From contig CM052355.1 of assembly GCA_028551475.1 (NCBI GenBank), positions 6,448,001-6,512,000 on the forward strand: a DNA stretch of 64,000 nt, in the 5' to 3' direction. This DNA is from Casuarina equisetifolia. Taxonomy: Eukaryota; Streptophyta; Magnoliopsida; Fagales; Casuarinaceae. The notes beneath the pieces are model-generated. The model had not been told where the DNA came from. It made no database searches and worked only from the letters and a program-made list of their open reading frames with translations. Shown piece after piece: positions 1 through 14,284 of the stretch. Both the position numbers and the translations under genes were made by a program. Position 1 is the first letter of the stretch, and every line of letters starts with the position of its first letter.

Positions 1-1018
<1,018 letters not shown>

Positions 1019-2059
1019 AATAGCTTTAAATTATAAGACTTTGAACTTCCGTTATGAACCGTGGGTGAGGCTTGTGAACTTTAGACCTAAAAATGGACAT
1101 GGATATGGCTCATGGCTTATGGGTTATGGCCTCTGGGCTATGGGCTATGCCTTATTTCCATGTCTAGTAAATTTATAATCCTATGTGTGTTATTTATGCT
1201 ATTTGCTATCGCATGGCAATAGTGGATCTATTTACCTTTGTGATTATGTTTCAGTTTTTTAAATTTCCTTTTCTTTGGTATCTATATGTGGGTTTGGTCT
1301 TTGCAGCCTCTTTGACTGTCTTTTCATCAATTAGGAGTTGAATTCATCTGTAAACTTTGACCTGCAATGAGCCATGTAGATTCTTCACAAATTGACGGCA
1401 AAAAGAAGCAAAAGGATTCCAAGACACTCTTCACAGTTGAAAAAGAAACAAAGGAATCGTCAAGTCAAAGCCTAGGATACTAGTTCTCGTATGGGTTTCT
1501 GTCAAGTATTTCATCTTCGAAGAACTAGATGATAGGTTGAAGCCGCTACACCCGCCAACATGATTACTTTTTGCGAGAAGATAGAAAGCTCTGAAATTAA
1601 CATTTTGGTAGGATATCCACACGATTACATGAATCATGTTAAGTATATTGAATACCTGTTAAACCAATAGAATCACAGATATAGCAATTGTAACATCTTA
1701 ATACTCACTAACTGAGCATGTGTCAATTCAATCGATAAACTTGTGCGCCAAGGTGTGGAACATTGCTGGAAACGTCTGACAGCTCGAAATCTTCAGCATC
1801 TCTACGTTTAGGAATTAGGATTTTAAATAATTTGTTCTGAAAAAGGAGGAACAAGAAAGAATGAAAGGGTTGATATGATGAAATGAAAAGATCGATGGCT
1901 AGGAAGATTCTTCTTTAATCAGCAAGAAGAAAAGAAGAAAAGCAAGAGGGAAGATGAGATTAGCAGGGAATGGTTTTACCGTTTCCTATGTTCTCCCACT
2001 TGCAGCTTAATAATGAAGACGAATCAAACATCATTGGGACCTTCAAAAATGGCATCCTT
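1019..2059. other. Intergenic DNA after DHAR
   Basis: This includes the DHAR 3' UTR. Around 1098-1150 there is a low-complexity stretch of repeated TATGG/CATGG words. No convincing gene is seen on either strand. Confidence 0.6.
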
Positions 2060-2103
2060 GTATCATATTAGAAAAGACTAAAATATCTGTTGTTCTTATT
2101 TGG

Positions 2104-2736
2104 GTTAAGTTGTTTAACATTTCTCATGCTTTATGGAACAAGATTGGTATGAGCCATGTTAGTAGTGTACTGGGTAAACCTCTATATATGGACAAAGCTA
2201 TTGAACAAAAGCTCCGGCTATCATATGCCAAAGTTTGTATTCTAATGGATATTAATAGTGAATTTTCCCAAAACTTTGATGTTGATATGGGTAATAATGA
2301 GATGTTTGAGATTACTATGGAATATGGTTAGATCCCTCCTAAGTGTAAGAAATGTAACTACTTTGGTCATAAAGATTGCACTATAAAGAAAAATATATGG
2401 ATCCTTAAAAAGAGCAAAGACCCGCAGGTAAATCAAAAAGGAGATGTTCAAGATCTAGTTACTATAGTAAAAAATCAAAATTCACTAGTAATTAAAGACA
2501 ATGGTATTGACCAAGCAATTACTATTAAGCCTAATATTACTGAAAATAATTCTAGTTTTATTGTTGTATCTAATAAGAAGAAATCTTTTGGGAAGAAGGA
2601 TAAAGATTGTGAAATTATCTCAGAAAATAGGTTTTCTCAGCTTACTAATGCTAATGAAAATCAGACCACTTATAATAAGCTTTTAAATCTTCTGGATAAC
2701 CTTGATGTAGTGGAGAAAAGGGAAAAACCTCTATAT
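2104..2736 (+). pseudogene. LINE ORF1 C-terminal part (DUF4283-like with zinc knuckle), broken
   Basis: Residues such as LWNKIGMSHVSSVLGKPLY and the acidic stretch that follows match the plant LINE/DUF4283 pattern. After a stop at about 2329 the frame continues with a CCHC-type knuckle (C-x2-C-x4-H-x4-C form, KCKKCNYFGHKDC). The remainder is lysine- and asparagine-rich linker. It leads directly into the endonuclease ATG at 2739. Confidence 0.72.
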
Positions 2737-2738
2737 TA

Positions 2739-5700
2739 ATGAATATCTTCTCTTGGAATGTGAGGGGCCTCAATAAAAGCCCCAAACAAAGAGAAGTTGT
2801 TAATTTTGTATTATCTCATGTTCTACATGTTTTTATTTTGATAGAGCATAGAGTTAAAGAAGAAAATGCTAGGTTTGTTCTGAAGAATATGTTTGCTGAA
2901 TGGAAATACTCTCACAATTATTTGCATTCTAGTGTGGGAAGAATATGGATTTTATGAAAATCGACTGAATTACAACTTTCAATCCAAGGAACTTCATCTC
3001 AAGTCATACATTGCCGCATCGATAAGATAGGATTCCCATCTTTCTTCTTATATGCTATTTATGCAAGCAACTTGGAATCTAAATGTAGGGAGTTATGAGT
3101 AAATATTGAGTTGTTCTCCTTTCATATTGGAAACATTCCATGGCTATTGGTGGGTGATTTCAATGAAATTCGGCATGTAGAGGAACGTATTGGGCTAAAT
3201 GTTAAATGGACAAGGGGCATGAAGGATTTAAATGATATGATTGGGAAACTAGGACTGTTGGAACCCTCCTTTATGGGTTCTGTTTTCACTTGGTTGAATA
3301 AAAGCTTATCCCAAAATCCAAGAGCAAGCAAGATTGATAGAGTTTTACTAAACACAGAAGGGATTCTCAAATTTGATAGACTCTCGATTGAGTTTTTGCC
3401 TCTCTTGTTATCGGATCATTCTCCTTATTTGGTTAAGTTAGATTCCATTTACAAAAGGAAAAACGCTCCTTTTAGATTCTTTAATTTTTGGACAGCTAGT
3501 CCAGATTTTATGAAAACTGTTAATCATGTTTGGCAATAAGAGGTCAGTGGTATTAAAATATTCGAAGTTGTGAAAAAGCTAAAGGCATTAAAGTTACCTC
3601 TTAGAAAGCTAAATTCTGCTCAATTTGGTGATTTGCATTAGAAAGTAAAGGTGGCGAGAGGACAATTATAGCAAGCTCAACTCAATTTACAACTTGACCC
3701 TTTTGATACAAATATGCGTATTGAGGAAGACTAAAAATAGAACAATTGATTGCATTGAGCAAACAAGAAGAAATCCTTTTAAAACAAAAATTGAGGAATC
3801 TTTGGCTGAAAGAGGAGGATAATAATAGTATAATGTTCTTTTCATCTTTGATGTGTAGAAGAGTTCAGAATAAAATCTCTCACTTAGTACTAGAAGATGG
3901 ATATACTATTTATGATGATGATGCCTTGCAAAAAGCTATCATTACATATTATCAAAATGTACTTGGAAGTTCTCGTGCTAGTAACCTTTTCACTGGAAGG
4001 TACTCCTCCTTATTCCATGAGAATGTGAATGAAGTGTTAAATTTACCTATTTTTGAACACTCTGATGTGAAGAGAGTTCTTTGGGGTTTTCATGATTTCA
4101 AAGCTCCTGGTCCTGATGGATACAATAGTTTATTTTACAAGAAAGCTTGGTCTATTATTGGTCATGACATAGAAGATACGGTGCTAGATTTTTTCTCATC
4201 CAAGAAATTACTGAAAGCTATTACTGCTACTTTGTTATGCCTAGTACCTAAAACCCCTAACCCAAGTTGCATGAAGGATTTTCGGCCCATTGCCTGCTGC
4301 AATGTGTTATATAAAGTGATCTCAAAACTACTTGCTGAAAGGATAAGCCTTATTCTCCCTGAAGTGATTAGTCAAAACCAAACTGCTTTTATCAGGGGTT
4401 GTCAAATCTCTGAAAATATTATGCTTTGTTAAGAATTGCTTCATAACTATCATAAGGGAGATAAAAGAAAGCGCGTTGCCATTAAGATTGATCTTATGAA
4501 AGCTTATGATATGGTTAAATGGGATACTATATTGGGTGTTCTCCAAGCTATTCATACTCTTCAAACTTTACTTGATCTAATTAGCCAATGCATCACTTCT
4601 ACTAGATTCTTTGTGAACTTCAATGGTGAGCATGTAGGTTATTTTGAGGGCACTAATGGGTTAAGGCAAGGAGATCCTTTATCCCCTTAATTGTTTGTGC
4701 TTGTCATGGAGATCCTTAATAGGATAATTATGGAGAAAGTTTCCACCTCTACTTTCAAATATCATTGGAGGTGCAAGGAAGAGAAAATCACTCACCTTTG
4801 TTTTGCAGATGATTTATTTTTATTTGCATATGGAGATATTAATTCAGTATTATGTCTCATGGATGCTTTGGAGGAATTTGCAACACTCACAGGTTTGCAG
4901 TATAATCCTAGCAAAAGTCAAATATTTTTTTCAGGGACCATTGAACAAGAAAAATTTTTGATACTAGATCATACCCCTTTCTTCGAAGGAAGACTCCCTA
5001 TTAGGTACCTTGGTGTTCCTCTTATTACAAGAAAGCTTACCTACATTGATTGCAAAGTTTTGACAAAGAAAATCATGGTAAGAATTGATGGATGAGGAAT
5101 GAAACATCTAAGCTATGCAGGTAGACTACAATTGACAAAATTAGTCCTCATTTCTATCTGTACCTTTTGGATGCAAATGTTCCTTTTCCCAAAACAAACT
5201 ATATATGAAATTGAGAAGAAGATAAAACACTTTCTTTGGGCAGGCCACTTAGAAGATCATAAAACTCATAAGGTTGCTTGGCAAGTTGTTTGTTCACCAA
5301 AAAAGGAAGGTGGTCTTGGACTACTAAACCTTAAAGTATGGAATAAAGTTTTGTTAGGGCGATCTCTTTGGAATCTCATAAATTACCCTAATTCATCCTT
5401 ATGGAGTAAATGGATTCATAGTACTAAATGTAGGAGAAATTCAATTATGAATCTTGACATCAAAGGAAATATGGCATGGAGTTGGAGAGGTCTTCTAAAG
5501 TTACAACAAACTTTAACCTCTACACTAACCAAACATTCTTATTGTTGTAAGGAAACATACAAGGAATTACGTCAAGTGAGCACTGAGGTTGAATGGTATA
5601 ATTTGATATGGTTAGGAGGAATCAGCAAACATAACTTCATTGGTTGGCTCATATGTAGAGACAAACTTCCTACAGCAGTAGTGGTTTCTCGCTGGCTCTC

Positions 5701-6112
5701 CTCAATTGATCTGTATTGTAATTTCTGTAGCTCTCAATATAAAAGTAGATCACACTTATTTTTTCAGTACACTTGGACTAACCAGGTTTGGAGATCTATT
5801 CTAGCTTAACAAGGCATTCGTAAGGTCATCTACGATTGAGACTCTGAATTGCAATAGATGATTAAAGCAATTAAAGGAAAAGATTTAATTGGAAAGCTTC
5901 TCAAGCTTTTTTTCTTAGCTTGTCTTTATTATATATGGTTAGAACGCAATCGTAGACGTTTTCAGAATAAGTCTATTGATATTCCAATTTTGTTAACTAA
6001 AATAAGGAGAGTAGTTCATAGAAGAGTTTCTTTATTTAGAAACATTAAACTCTCTCAAGCTACTGGTTTGTTAAGTCATAATTGGAGAATTTCAAATTTC
6101 ATCTTCTCTTAG
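2739..6112 (+). pseudogene. LINE ORF2: endonuclease, reverse transcriptase, zf-RVT (several stops)
   Basis: The endonuclease starts with NIFSWNVRGLNKSPKQREVV at 2739 and continues after a break to GDFNEI (about 3155) and SDHSPY (about 3415). Reverse transcriptase blocks follow: FKAPGPDGYN (about 4100), the FRPIACCN block (about 4280), KIDLMKAYD (about 4485), GLRQGDPLSP (about 4660-4688) and the catalytic FADDLFLF box (about 4803). A zf-RVT domain with CNFC and a later H lies at 5590-5790. In-frame stops occur near 2956, 3538, 4431, 4689, 5094 and 5808, so no full protein can be made. Confidence 0.88.
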
Positions 6113-6216
6113 ATGAATTGTAATGCTGGGGTATGCCCTTAAGCTTATGTATTTCTTTATTCTTCAATGAATAAACTCATATATTCATAAAAAAAAATGC
6201 AAAGAAAGAAGGATCA

Positions 6217-6545
<329 letters not shown>

Positions 6546-7445
6546 CTATTTATGCTCTTTAATGTCTTGTCCTTAAACAATAATCACTTATCACTTTAAA
6601 TATATCCAGAAAATTATAGTTATTGTCTTTTTTCTTTTTTCTGTTAGGTGAAGGGGAAGGGGGTTGTACATGAAAGTTTGTTGATAATCTTGTTATTGTC
6701 TTACAAAGGCTTGAAACATGAAGATAGGGTTCGTTACATATATGAAAAAACAGATCACAAGAGATAAAGAGAGACTCGAGAGAAATTAATGTTTGATTCT
6801 TGAACTTTCGTATATGTTGAGGGTTGAGGATTCATTTTACTTGGGGAAGCCTACGAGGCACTTATTGATTAATGGTCATGGGAAAGCTTGAAAATGACGT
6901 CACTGGTTGCACCCTTGGATTGGTCGTGGAAGATGTGGAGTCAGGTGGACTTGAGAGTGCAGAACCAGCGGAGCATAATCATGAACGAACATCACACGGG
7001 GTGGGCAGAATCATCAGATTGTCTTCATAAGATACCTTGGGAGATGAATGAGACGGCTTTGAATCATGAGAGGCGGAGAGGGCTTTATGAGGCTCTTTGA
7101 GAACTAAGACACCTTGTAAGCCTTCCCAGAATTTTGGGACGTGAATGAATGGCTAATACAGATTTGCAAACATCCCAATATCACATCTTACCTAAAAATT
7201 ACTCAGGCTTTCCTCCCATCATGTCAATTCCTTCTGCATGAAACTTTTTCTTGGCTTGCATAAACTCTTTTTGCTCTAAAAGATATTTTTGCTTCTCCTT
7301 ACAAAAAGAAAAAAGAAAAAAAAGAAAAAGAACATTAGCATTCAGGTGTATTTGTTAGAATCCGAATCAACAAAAAAGCAGATTTTTTTTTACTCAAACA
7401 TATAATTGGCCTAAATCCTTCCCTTTTGAACCTCTCTTAGATGGC
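6546..7445. other. Intergenic DNA without a recognised gene
   Basis: An open frame at 6888-7100 has no family resemblance that I can see. An A-rich purine stretch lies at about 7300-7330. Nothing else is supported. Confidence 0.5.
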
Positions 7446-7500
7446 CTCTCCATGGGGAGGCTCATTACTTCAACCGATAGAAAATTGATAGAATCAAAAA

Positions 7501-7623
<123 letters not shown>

Positions 7624-7799
7624 TTACAATTATAGCTTCCATAACTGTTTTGTTTATTTTGATCGTCTCCCAGATAACTAACGAGAAAGAGTCAAAGAAA
7701 GGGCAGCAATTCAAATAAAGATTTATTAGGTATCTCGTTTATGTTTAAACTATGTTAAATGACATAAATAAAGGTGAAAATTAAGAAATTAATCTTATA

Positions 7800-8464
<665 letters not shown>

Positions 8465-8913
8465 TGGAATGTCTCCCATACTCAATTTCTCTTGGGCGTA
8501 GACTTCTTCTCCTTCACCTTGTAGCTTACAAAAATTCAAAGCCAAAAACCTTCAAATACATAAAGATTAATTGTCATCTCATTAGAGAAACAATCCAAGA
8601 AAGGTATAATCGAGATTATGTATATTCCCAAAAAAGAGTCACCTGTAGGCATTTCACATAAGCTTCTTTTATAAAGAGCATTTGCATTTATTAGACAAGT
8701 TTGGCATATATATAAACCGCCGGCTTGAGTAGTGTGGTAGGAATATTTTTTTTTCCTTTCCTCATTATCACAGGGAATATTTTCTTTTTTTCTTTCATTT
8801 TATAATTATAGGTTTACGTGTTTATAAAAATACTATATACACATTATACATTCTCAAGGCAATACAACTGTTTTCTCAACTCTCTGGAATTGACTATTTC
8901 TCCTCTAGGTTTG
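8465..8913. other. Spacer between NUPT and LTR element
   Basis: AT-rich DNA with no recognised gene. It may contain more plastid-derived sequence, but I could not identify any. Confidence 0.4.
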
Positions 8914-9240
8914 TGTTAGAGGGCTCCTTCGTTGGTCGGTTGGATTTTTTGGAAAAAGAGGAAATCCGTCGTTGGATTGCCCGACCCTTCGTAGCGTCGG
9001 CAAAGCCGAGACCAAATTTCCATACATTAATTGTGAGAGAACAACCTTAGAAGATACAAGTAAACTGAAATGTCCGATCTAAGCCACGTTTACAACATGC
9101 AAAATGAACGGTAGCCAACTTTCAAAATAAAATACATTATTCTACTCCCATGTCGGGCATCCATAACTTTCCTTCCGAAGGTACCGTGGGCCTATGCTAC
9201 TTTAATCAACTACAAGACAACTGATGCTTGATGGGTAACA
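8914..9240 (-). repeat. 3' LTR of the short LTR element
   Basis: About 327 bp. Shared blocks with the partner repeat include AGGGCTCCTTC near the outer end, ATTAATTGTGAGAGAAC (versus ATTAACTGTGAGAGAAC) and GGTACCGTGGGCCTA. It is shorter than its partner by a deletion next to AGGAAATC. Confidence 0.8.
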
Positions 9241-10040
9241 ATTTCATCCCCCTTCAAACAACCTTCTCCTCAGGGTCGTCTGACTATGTATCAAGTCCGC
9301 ACGACCTCGGTCATTTGTCGCTTTCGTCTTCAGGCTCCTCTATGCCCTCATCTCTTTTCTTTTCTTCGGAGTCCTTGCGAGGCGGTCGGGAAGGAATTTA
9401 CTATGGATCTAGGACCCTCAAAACCATCCTTTCCTCACTGTTGCACTTCGGAAGAGAACGGTAAGCTTCGAAAGCAGAAGCCAAAGTGCGAATAGCCCTC
9501 CCAGCTGTGCTGGTAGTCTTTTGAGGTTGGCACACACCGGAGAAAATCCCCAGCAGGGCTTGAGGGGTTGGCTCCTCCAAAAACACCCCCACCCAAATGT
9601 CTCGGCCGACATTTGAGCCCCTTCTTCCCTGACGAAGAATGAGACGGAGGGGTTCAGGTCCCGTCTCTGGCCGTTCGAGGACTTCGGCTAAGTCCTTTTT
9701 TCCAGTTGTCGTGTGATTCTGGCGAGGCGCTGGTGGCCCACGACTTTGGCAGGTAGGCGCCTTGTTTTCCTGCACCGGTTTGGGTTAGCCTGACCCGACC
9801 TTCTCCTCCACGTCTTCCTTCGGTTCCAGAGGACTCTGAGTTGTAACAGTAGTTTTCAACTTAAAGCTTCTTATTCCCACTTCAAGCAGGCTTCTTGGTT
9901 CCGGTGGTCTGTCTTTTTCTTTCGTAACGATCAGCTCCTCGATCCGATCCATGAGCCAAAAGGATCCCTAGGTTGGTCTCTTAACAGCCCAACTCTGTCG
10001 GCTTCCTTCTTCGCCGGACTGTACAGGCTTCGATACCATT
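9241..10040 (-). other. Interior of the short LTR element, no recognised domain
   Basis: It is GC-richer than its surroundings. Minus-strand frames at 9401-9775 (about 124 codons) and a short ATG frame starting near 9953 (MDRIEELIVTKEKD, charged) could be remains of a gag-like gene. I find no zinc knuckle or other pol motif, so no function is assigned. Confidence 0.45.
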
Positions 10041-10439
10041 TGTTGCGCTTGGCATACGATGGGAGGGCTCCTTCATTGATCGGCCTTAAATCCAGCGGCC
10101 GTTGGATTTTCTGGGAAAAGAGGAAATCTCTCGCAAGACTTCCCTAGCATGCCTTGCAGTCGGGTGACTGCGTGGGAAGTGACCCTTCGCAAAGTGGGGA
10201 GAAAAGAGTTCACCTTAGGGGAACAAGAAAGCTAAGACCAAATTTACATTCATTAACTGTGAGAGAACGTTACAATATATAAGCAACTGAACTGTCCGAT
10301 CTGGGCCACATGTACAACGTGCAAACAAACGATATCTAACTTCCTAAATAAAATACACCGTTCTACTCACTTATTGGGCCTTCACTACTTTTCCCACCTA
10401 AGGTACCGTGGGCCTACACTACTTTCCTACATAGCAACA
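10041..10439 (-). repeat. 5' LTR of the short LTR element
   Basis: 399 bp, TGTTG...CAACA ends. It is adjacent to the tRNA-iMet-like primer-binding site at 10027-10038 (minus strand). Confidence 0.82.
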
Positions 10440-10570
10440 ATTTAATCAGGACAAATGACTCTAGGTGCGTAATAGTTTGGCCTTCCCCATAGTCTTCACT
10501 CCTTGACAGTAGAGAGTATGAAGGTACCACCAACAAGAACCCATAGATAAGATCGTTTCCACATGGTATT

Positions 10571-11077
10571 TTAGTCATCGGACTCTTTGGAAGAATCGGA
10601 TATCATCTTCTGAATCATTTGGGTCGTCTCTTCTTCGGACATTCGGTCTACTTTGCTTTGAGATTGAGCATAGGTCTCAAAGAACTCCTTGTTTTCTTTC
10701 TCCAATTCACTCCACACTGCATTTTGATGCATGTATTAGCTATAACGTTATCGTTCTTCTAGCACGTTAATCATATCTTTGTGTGCGTGTGTGTGTGTGT
10801 TATTTAAACAGAGGCGTCACTGCAACAAAAACACCGAGCTACTTCAGTTGGTTGTGCTCCGAACAAATCTTGCAAACCATGAACTAAAGCAAAGCACTCT
10901 CGATTTTGATGACTGCAATTTGAGATTGATCGGGTCAAACCACAAGCTCAAGATGATTCAACAGATAAATATGCGAAGCCCATTCTTGATAGAGATCTAG
11001 TCAAAGTTTGAAGCCAAGCTTAAGCATTTACAAATCGACAAAGCAAGTTATTTTCACAACCCTCTTGTCTCTCTTCC

Positions 11078-11128
<51 letters not shown>

Positions 11129-11485
11129 GCATCTTTGAGTAAGTTTTGAGTGTGCTTTTAGTGAGCTTGTGATGACTATACGAGCAAGAGACCTAAAAGA
11201 GAGAGTTAGAAGACACAAACCAGTGGAGGTGATGACAGGTTCGATGTTTGCATGTTTTGAAAGGGCTTCCATGCACTCTTCTTTAGTCATATGGAAGATC
11301 AGACACTTCTCTATCAGGTGCTGCACCTGTAACAAGTGGTTCCAATCATCATCAACAGTAAGGAAGACAAAAGTCAAAACAACACTGGTACCGATAGAAA
11401 AGAATGCTTTAAAATCAAACCAACCAGCGAACCAAAAAGCCATCTCGGTTACCATATGTATGTATGAAGCAGAAGAGTCCCCCAT
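10571..11485 (-). CDS. RPGE: Plant protein 1589 family (TIGR01589), RPGE/PEL-like repressor of photosynthetic genes
   Basis: Three exons: 11453-11485, 11221-11326 and 10571-10716, with GT-AG borders, joining to 94 residues. The product reads MGDSSASYIHM | VQHLIEKCLIFHMTKEECME...PVITST | VWSELEKENKEFF...MSEEETTQMIQKMISDSSKE and then TAA. This is the short plant-only domain TIGR01589. From memory, Arabidopsis members are called RPGE or PEL and are reported to restrain GLK transcription factors and chloroplast development under PIF control; that role is transferred by homology. The start at 11485 is chosen because it yields the usual short N-terminus before SYIHM; an upstream in-frame ATG at 11512 exists. 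The second intron holds a (GT)22 microsatellite. Two G-boxes lie upstream. Confidence 0.88.
11081..11124. repeat. (GT)22 microsatellite in RPGE intron 2
   Basis: 44 bp of perfect GT repeat, about 100 bp downstream of the exon-2 donor on the minus strand (where it reads as AC). Confidence 0.97.
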
Positions 11486-11664
11486 GATCCTCTCTCCTCT
11501 TATCTTCTGCAAGACAATATGTACTCAAAAGAAAAATGGGTAATGATTAGTATGATTTAAGAAAGAGGTACAAGTGCAATATGGAGGAGCATGCCATAGC
11601 GGAGATGCGAAACTATATAACACAGTATAAAGTAGAAGGGGCGGTGGTGGGGGGCCTGGAGTCC

Positions 11665-11670
11665 CACGTG
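11665..11670. promoter_or_regulatory. G-box (CACGTG) upstream of RPGE-like gene
   Basis: A palindromic CACGTG inside CCCACGTGGG, 180 bp upstream of the chosen start codon. G-boxes are bound by bHLH (PIF) and bZIP (HY5) factors. Binding here is inference. Confidence 0.6.
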
Positions 11671-11763
11671 GGAGATAGATGATAATTGGTTGGAGGAGAT
11701 TAGAAGAGATTGCCAAATGACCATTCCTTGGTCTTGTAGGATTGCTTTTAGGCTGCATTCTTC

Positions 11764-11769
11764 CACGTG
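11764..11769. promoter_or_regulatory. Second G-box (CACGTG) upstream of RPGE-like gene
   Basis: CACGTG within TTCCACGTGATA, about 280 bp upstream of the start codon and 99 bp from the first G-box. Confidence 0.58.
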
Positions 11770-12738
11770 ATATGTGGGTCATCCCAACTAGTAATCCTCC
11801 TAAATGACAAAAAAGATCTCGCAGATGGCATCCTCCTACAGTACCCAAAATGGCCCCCACTTTGGTGCGCCCTCGTGCACGTCACAAAGCATCACCTAGT
11901 GATAAGGAATTTTCTCGTCTTTCCCTTGAAAGTGAAGGGTTACGTTGATGATTCTACTTGTATGCTCTCTGAGTTTGCAAACGTACAAAACTGGTCCCTA
12001 GATTGCTACATTAACACCTTCTCTCGACATGCAATTATGAACTCGACACTTTACAAAGACTTATTCTTAACTATAATATCATATTAGAATATAAAGATTT
12101 ATTTTAAAATTTTAAAACATTAAACAAATATATTTTATCACTTAAAATTTAAAAATCTATTCGTATACTTTCAATATAAAAACAATGCCCACCTTCAAAG
12201 TTGTCCTCTTTTAGACTTGATTATTTCAGCTAGTCAACTTTAGTTCAATGGGAACATTCTTTGCCTTAAGTGAGGCTTGAAGCATTGTTCATTCATTATA
12301 GGGCACGGGAATCACGATGAGAACAGGCAAGTCTGAGTACGGCTAAAAACAAACAACTGGTACTCCGTCGAAGCAACATGCCAGAGGGTCGCATGACTGA
12401 GATCAGTATGGACCAGTAAATTAACTTCTTTACTTTGTTACCGTCAAAAACAAGAAGATAAAACCAAGCTACAGTAAAAATATACCCTTTTTTCTTAATT
12501 GCATCAGCGTGTTTCTTAACAGTTTTGTCGTTTGTACTGTAGTTCGTCATAGAGCACCATCCAGATATTCCATAGGGAAATTACATAAAACAAAGAGCAA
12601 AAACTAAAGAACAATGAGGTCCTAGTCGCACAGCAGGCTTGCATACAAAAATATGAATTGTTGGCTCCCCCAGAGATTTTTCTTCACTATTTACTGTGTC
12701 CTATTATTTATTTACAACAACATCAAACACCAAGCCCC

Positions 12739-12739
<1 letters not shown>

Positions 12740-12768
<29 letters not shown>
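12740..12768. repeat. Homopolymer of 29 C
   Basis: 29 consecutive C on the plus strand, preceded by CCCCG. Confidence 0.95.
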
Positions 12769-12770
<2 letters not shown>

Positions 12771-13318
12771 CAAAAGAACATGATATATTCAATGCCATGC
12801 AAGAAGCAAGAACAACGAACGTCGCGTGATTCGTCAGTGTTGTTCGTATTTACTGTATAGTGAAGCTCTCTTGCTGAATCGAAAGACAAGCAGTACTAAG
12901 TTTTTCTTTCTTTCCCTTTTTTAGTTGTGATTCATGACAACAACAAAAAATGTGGAAATTGTGTCTAGTGATTGATACTTTCTCCTGTGGCCCCCTCGAG
13001 AATGTTCGCCAAAAGTTAAAAGGCAAGTTCGACGAAATATGCACCTCAGAAGTGAGCTAGAGGTGCGCATGTAGCACATGTTGCTGCAAGTTCAGCCTAT
13101 ATCCACCGTGTCGACACAACATCCGACGATTCGATATCATTCTAGATTGGGCTTGATGACCTGTCAGATAACGCTTGGATTGGGATCACAAAGAGTGAGC
13201 ATTTTACCAGCTCTCTTGGATGATCGGTCGTGGCTCCAGCAAGCAGTTGTTCTTCCTCCACATGGGTCCCACTAGACTACAACATCTGCAAGAGAACAAC
13301 TAGAATCGTACTATAATA

Positions 13319-13353
13319 GGAATAAAAATAAAAATAAAAATAAAAATAAAAAT
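13319..13353. repeat. AAATA microsatellite
   Basis: About six tandem copies of the 5-bp word AAATA. Confidence 0.95.
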
Positions 13354-14284
13354 TTCCTCATTGAAAGGTCACCTACGAGATTGATTTCAGCTTCCATGTA
13401 CAGATCGTGGGGTCATAAATTAACCTAGCGTGGGGTCATAAGTAAGGATAAATCCTTTTGTAATATCATCAAGAAATAGAATAATTTGTCGACTGTTCTA
13501 AAGCCTTCGTTCTTCTGGGTTTTGAATTTTTTTTTTTTCCATTGCTGCAGCGCACTTGCTTGCGTTTGGATTGCTTTGACGGCTGTGCGATGGAAGTCCG
13601 GGTCTTATAATGGACGTCTTACTATGATCTTCAGTATTCTCCCGTCCCAATCTGGAAATGGAATTATCATTTACTTAATTTTTACCATATTGAGGATGAC
13701 TCAAAGAATACGATACAGAGAAGAAATAAAAGGACAACTCAGTTATTTATTTTGTTGGGATTTTAGTAAGCCACGTCACCCCACTGCATAAGTGGTAACC
13801 TGCACTGTGATTACTTGTGGTTTACATTTCCTGTTTGCTTGTGAGAGGCAACTCTGTACGTGGACCGATCAGTAGCTCCATGAACTGATTAACAGGCTTG
13901 CTTATCAGAAACGCTGATCGTAGCGATTCTTTTCCCTTCTTTGTATACACACGCGGGAATCATCTTCTTCCCATTGCTGTAACTTAGTTTGCCTAATGCA
14001 ATAAGCCAAGTTTCACGGGGATCAAAGTTGTTGCCAAATTTTTGCCTCTAAAGAACTATACATGAACCCCCAATTTTTTGTAGATAAATTTACGACAAAA
14101 CACCAAATTATTTATGAAAAGGGTTGTTGTGGCATGGCCTACACCTTAAATCCTTTTTCAACTCTTAGAAAGAAAAAACATTGAATCAATTTCAAACTCT
14201 AAGCAATTTTACTTCTTCGTTTCTCAACTTTCAATCAAGGTTTGTTGAGAGGGGCGTCCACTAGTGGACCTGTGTGTAATACAC

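Larger units (their letters stand above)
2060..6195 (+). mobile_element. LINE (L1-type non-LTR retrotransposon), 5'-truncated and decayed
   Basis: The domain order is that of a plant L1-type LINE: the end of an ORF1 protein with a CCHC zinc knuckle, an apurinic-type endonuclease, a reverse transcriptase and a zf-RVT C-terminal domain, then a short A-run at 6188-6197. The left border is an estimate: homology to the ORF1 protein begins about 2070-2110 and the usual N-terminal part is missing, as expected from 5' truncation during insertion. Many in-frame stops and frameshifts show it is inactive. I could not find a convincing target-site duplication. Confidence 0.88.
8914..10439 (-). mobile_element. 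Short non-autonomous LTR retrotransposon (TRIM/LARD-like)
   Basis: Two direct repeats bound an 800-bp interior. The right repeat (10041-10439) has TGTTG...CAACA ends and the left one (8914-9240) TGTTA...TAACA. Seen on the minus strand, a primer-binding site like the initiator-Met tRNA 3' end (TGGTATCGAAGC, 10027-10038) lies two bases inside the right LTR. A purine tract (GAAGGGGGATGAAAT, about 9241-9255) abuts the left LTR. Orientation is therefore minus, with the 5' LTR on the right. No reverse transcriptase, integrase or protease motif is present. The flanks show no clear 5-bp target duplication. Confidence 0.8.
11860..14279. other. Intergenic DNA, no recognised gene
   Basis: Open frames here (for example 12296-12550 minus, 13486-13791 plus) show no family motif. 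The stretch contains a 29-base C run and an AAATA microsatellite, listed separately. The strongly AT-rich part at 12080-12190 has no coding signal. Confidence 0.5.

Noticed and set aside
6888..7100. Small gene of 70 codons
   Set aside because: No similarity to a known family, no clear promoter or poly(A) context, and other frames are similar in length.
11081..11124. CRISPR or regulatory array
   Set aside because: It is a plain dinucleotide microsatellite in an intron. No CRISPR-like spaced repeats occur in the window.
12296..12550. Minus-strand ORF of 84 codons
   Set aside because: No family resemblance, and alternate frames are equally open; not supported.
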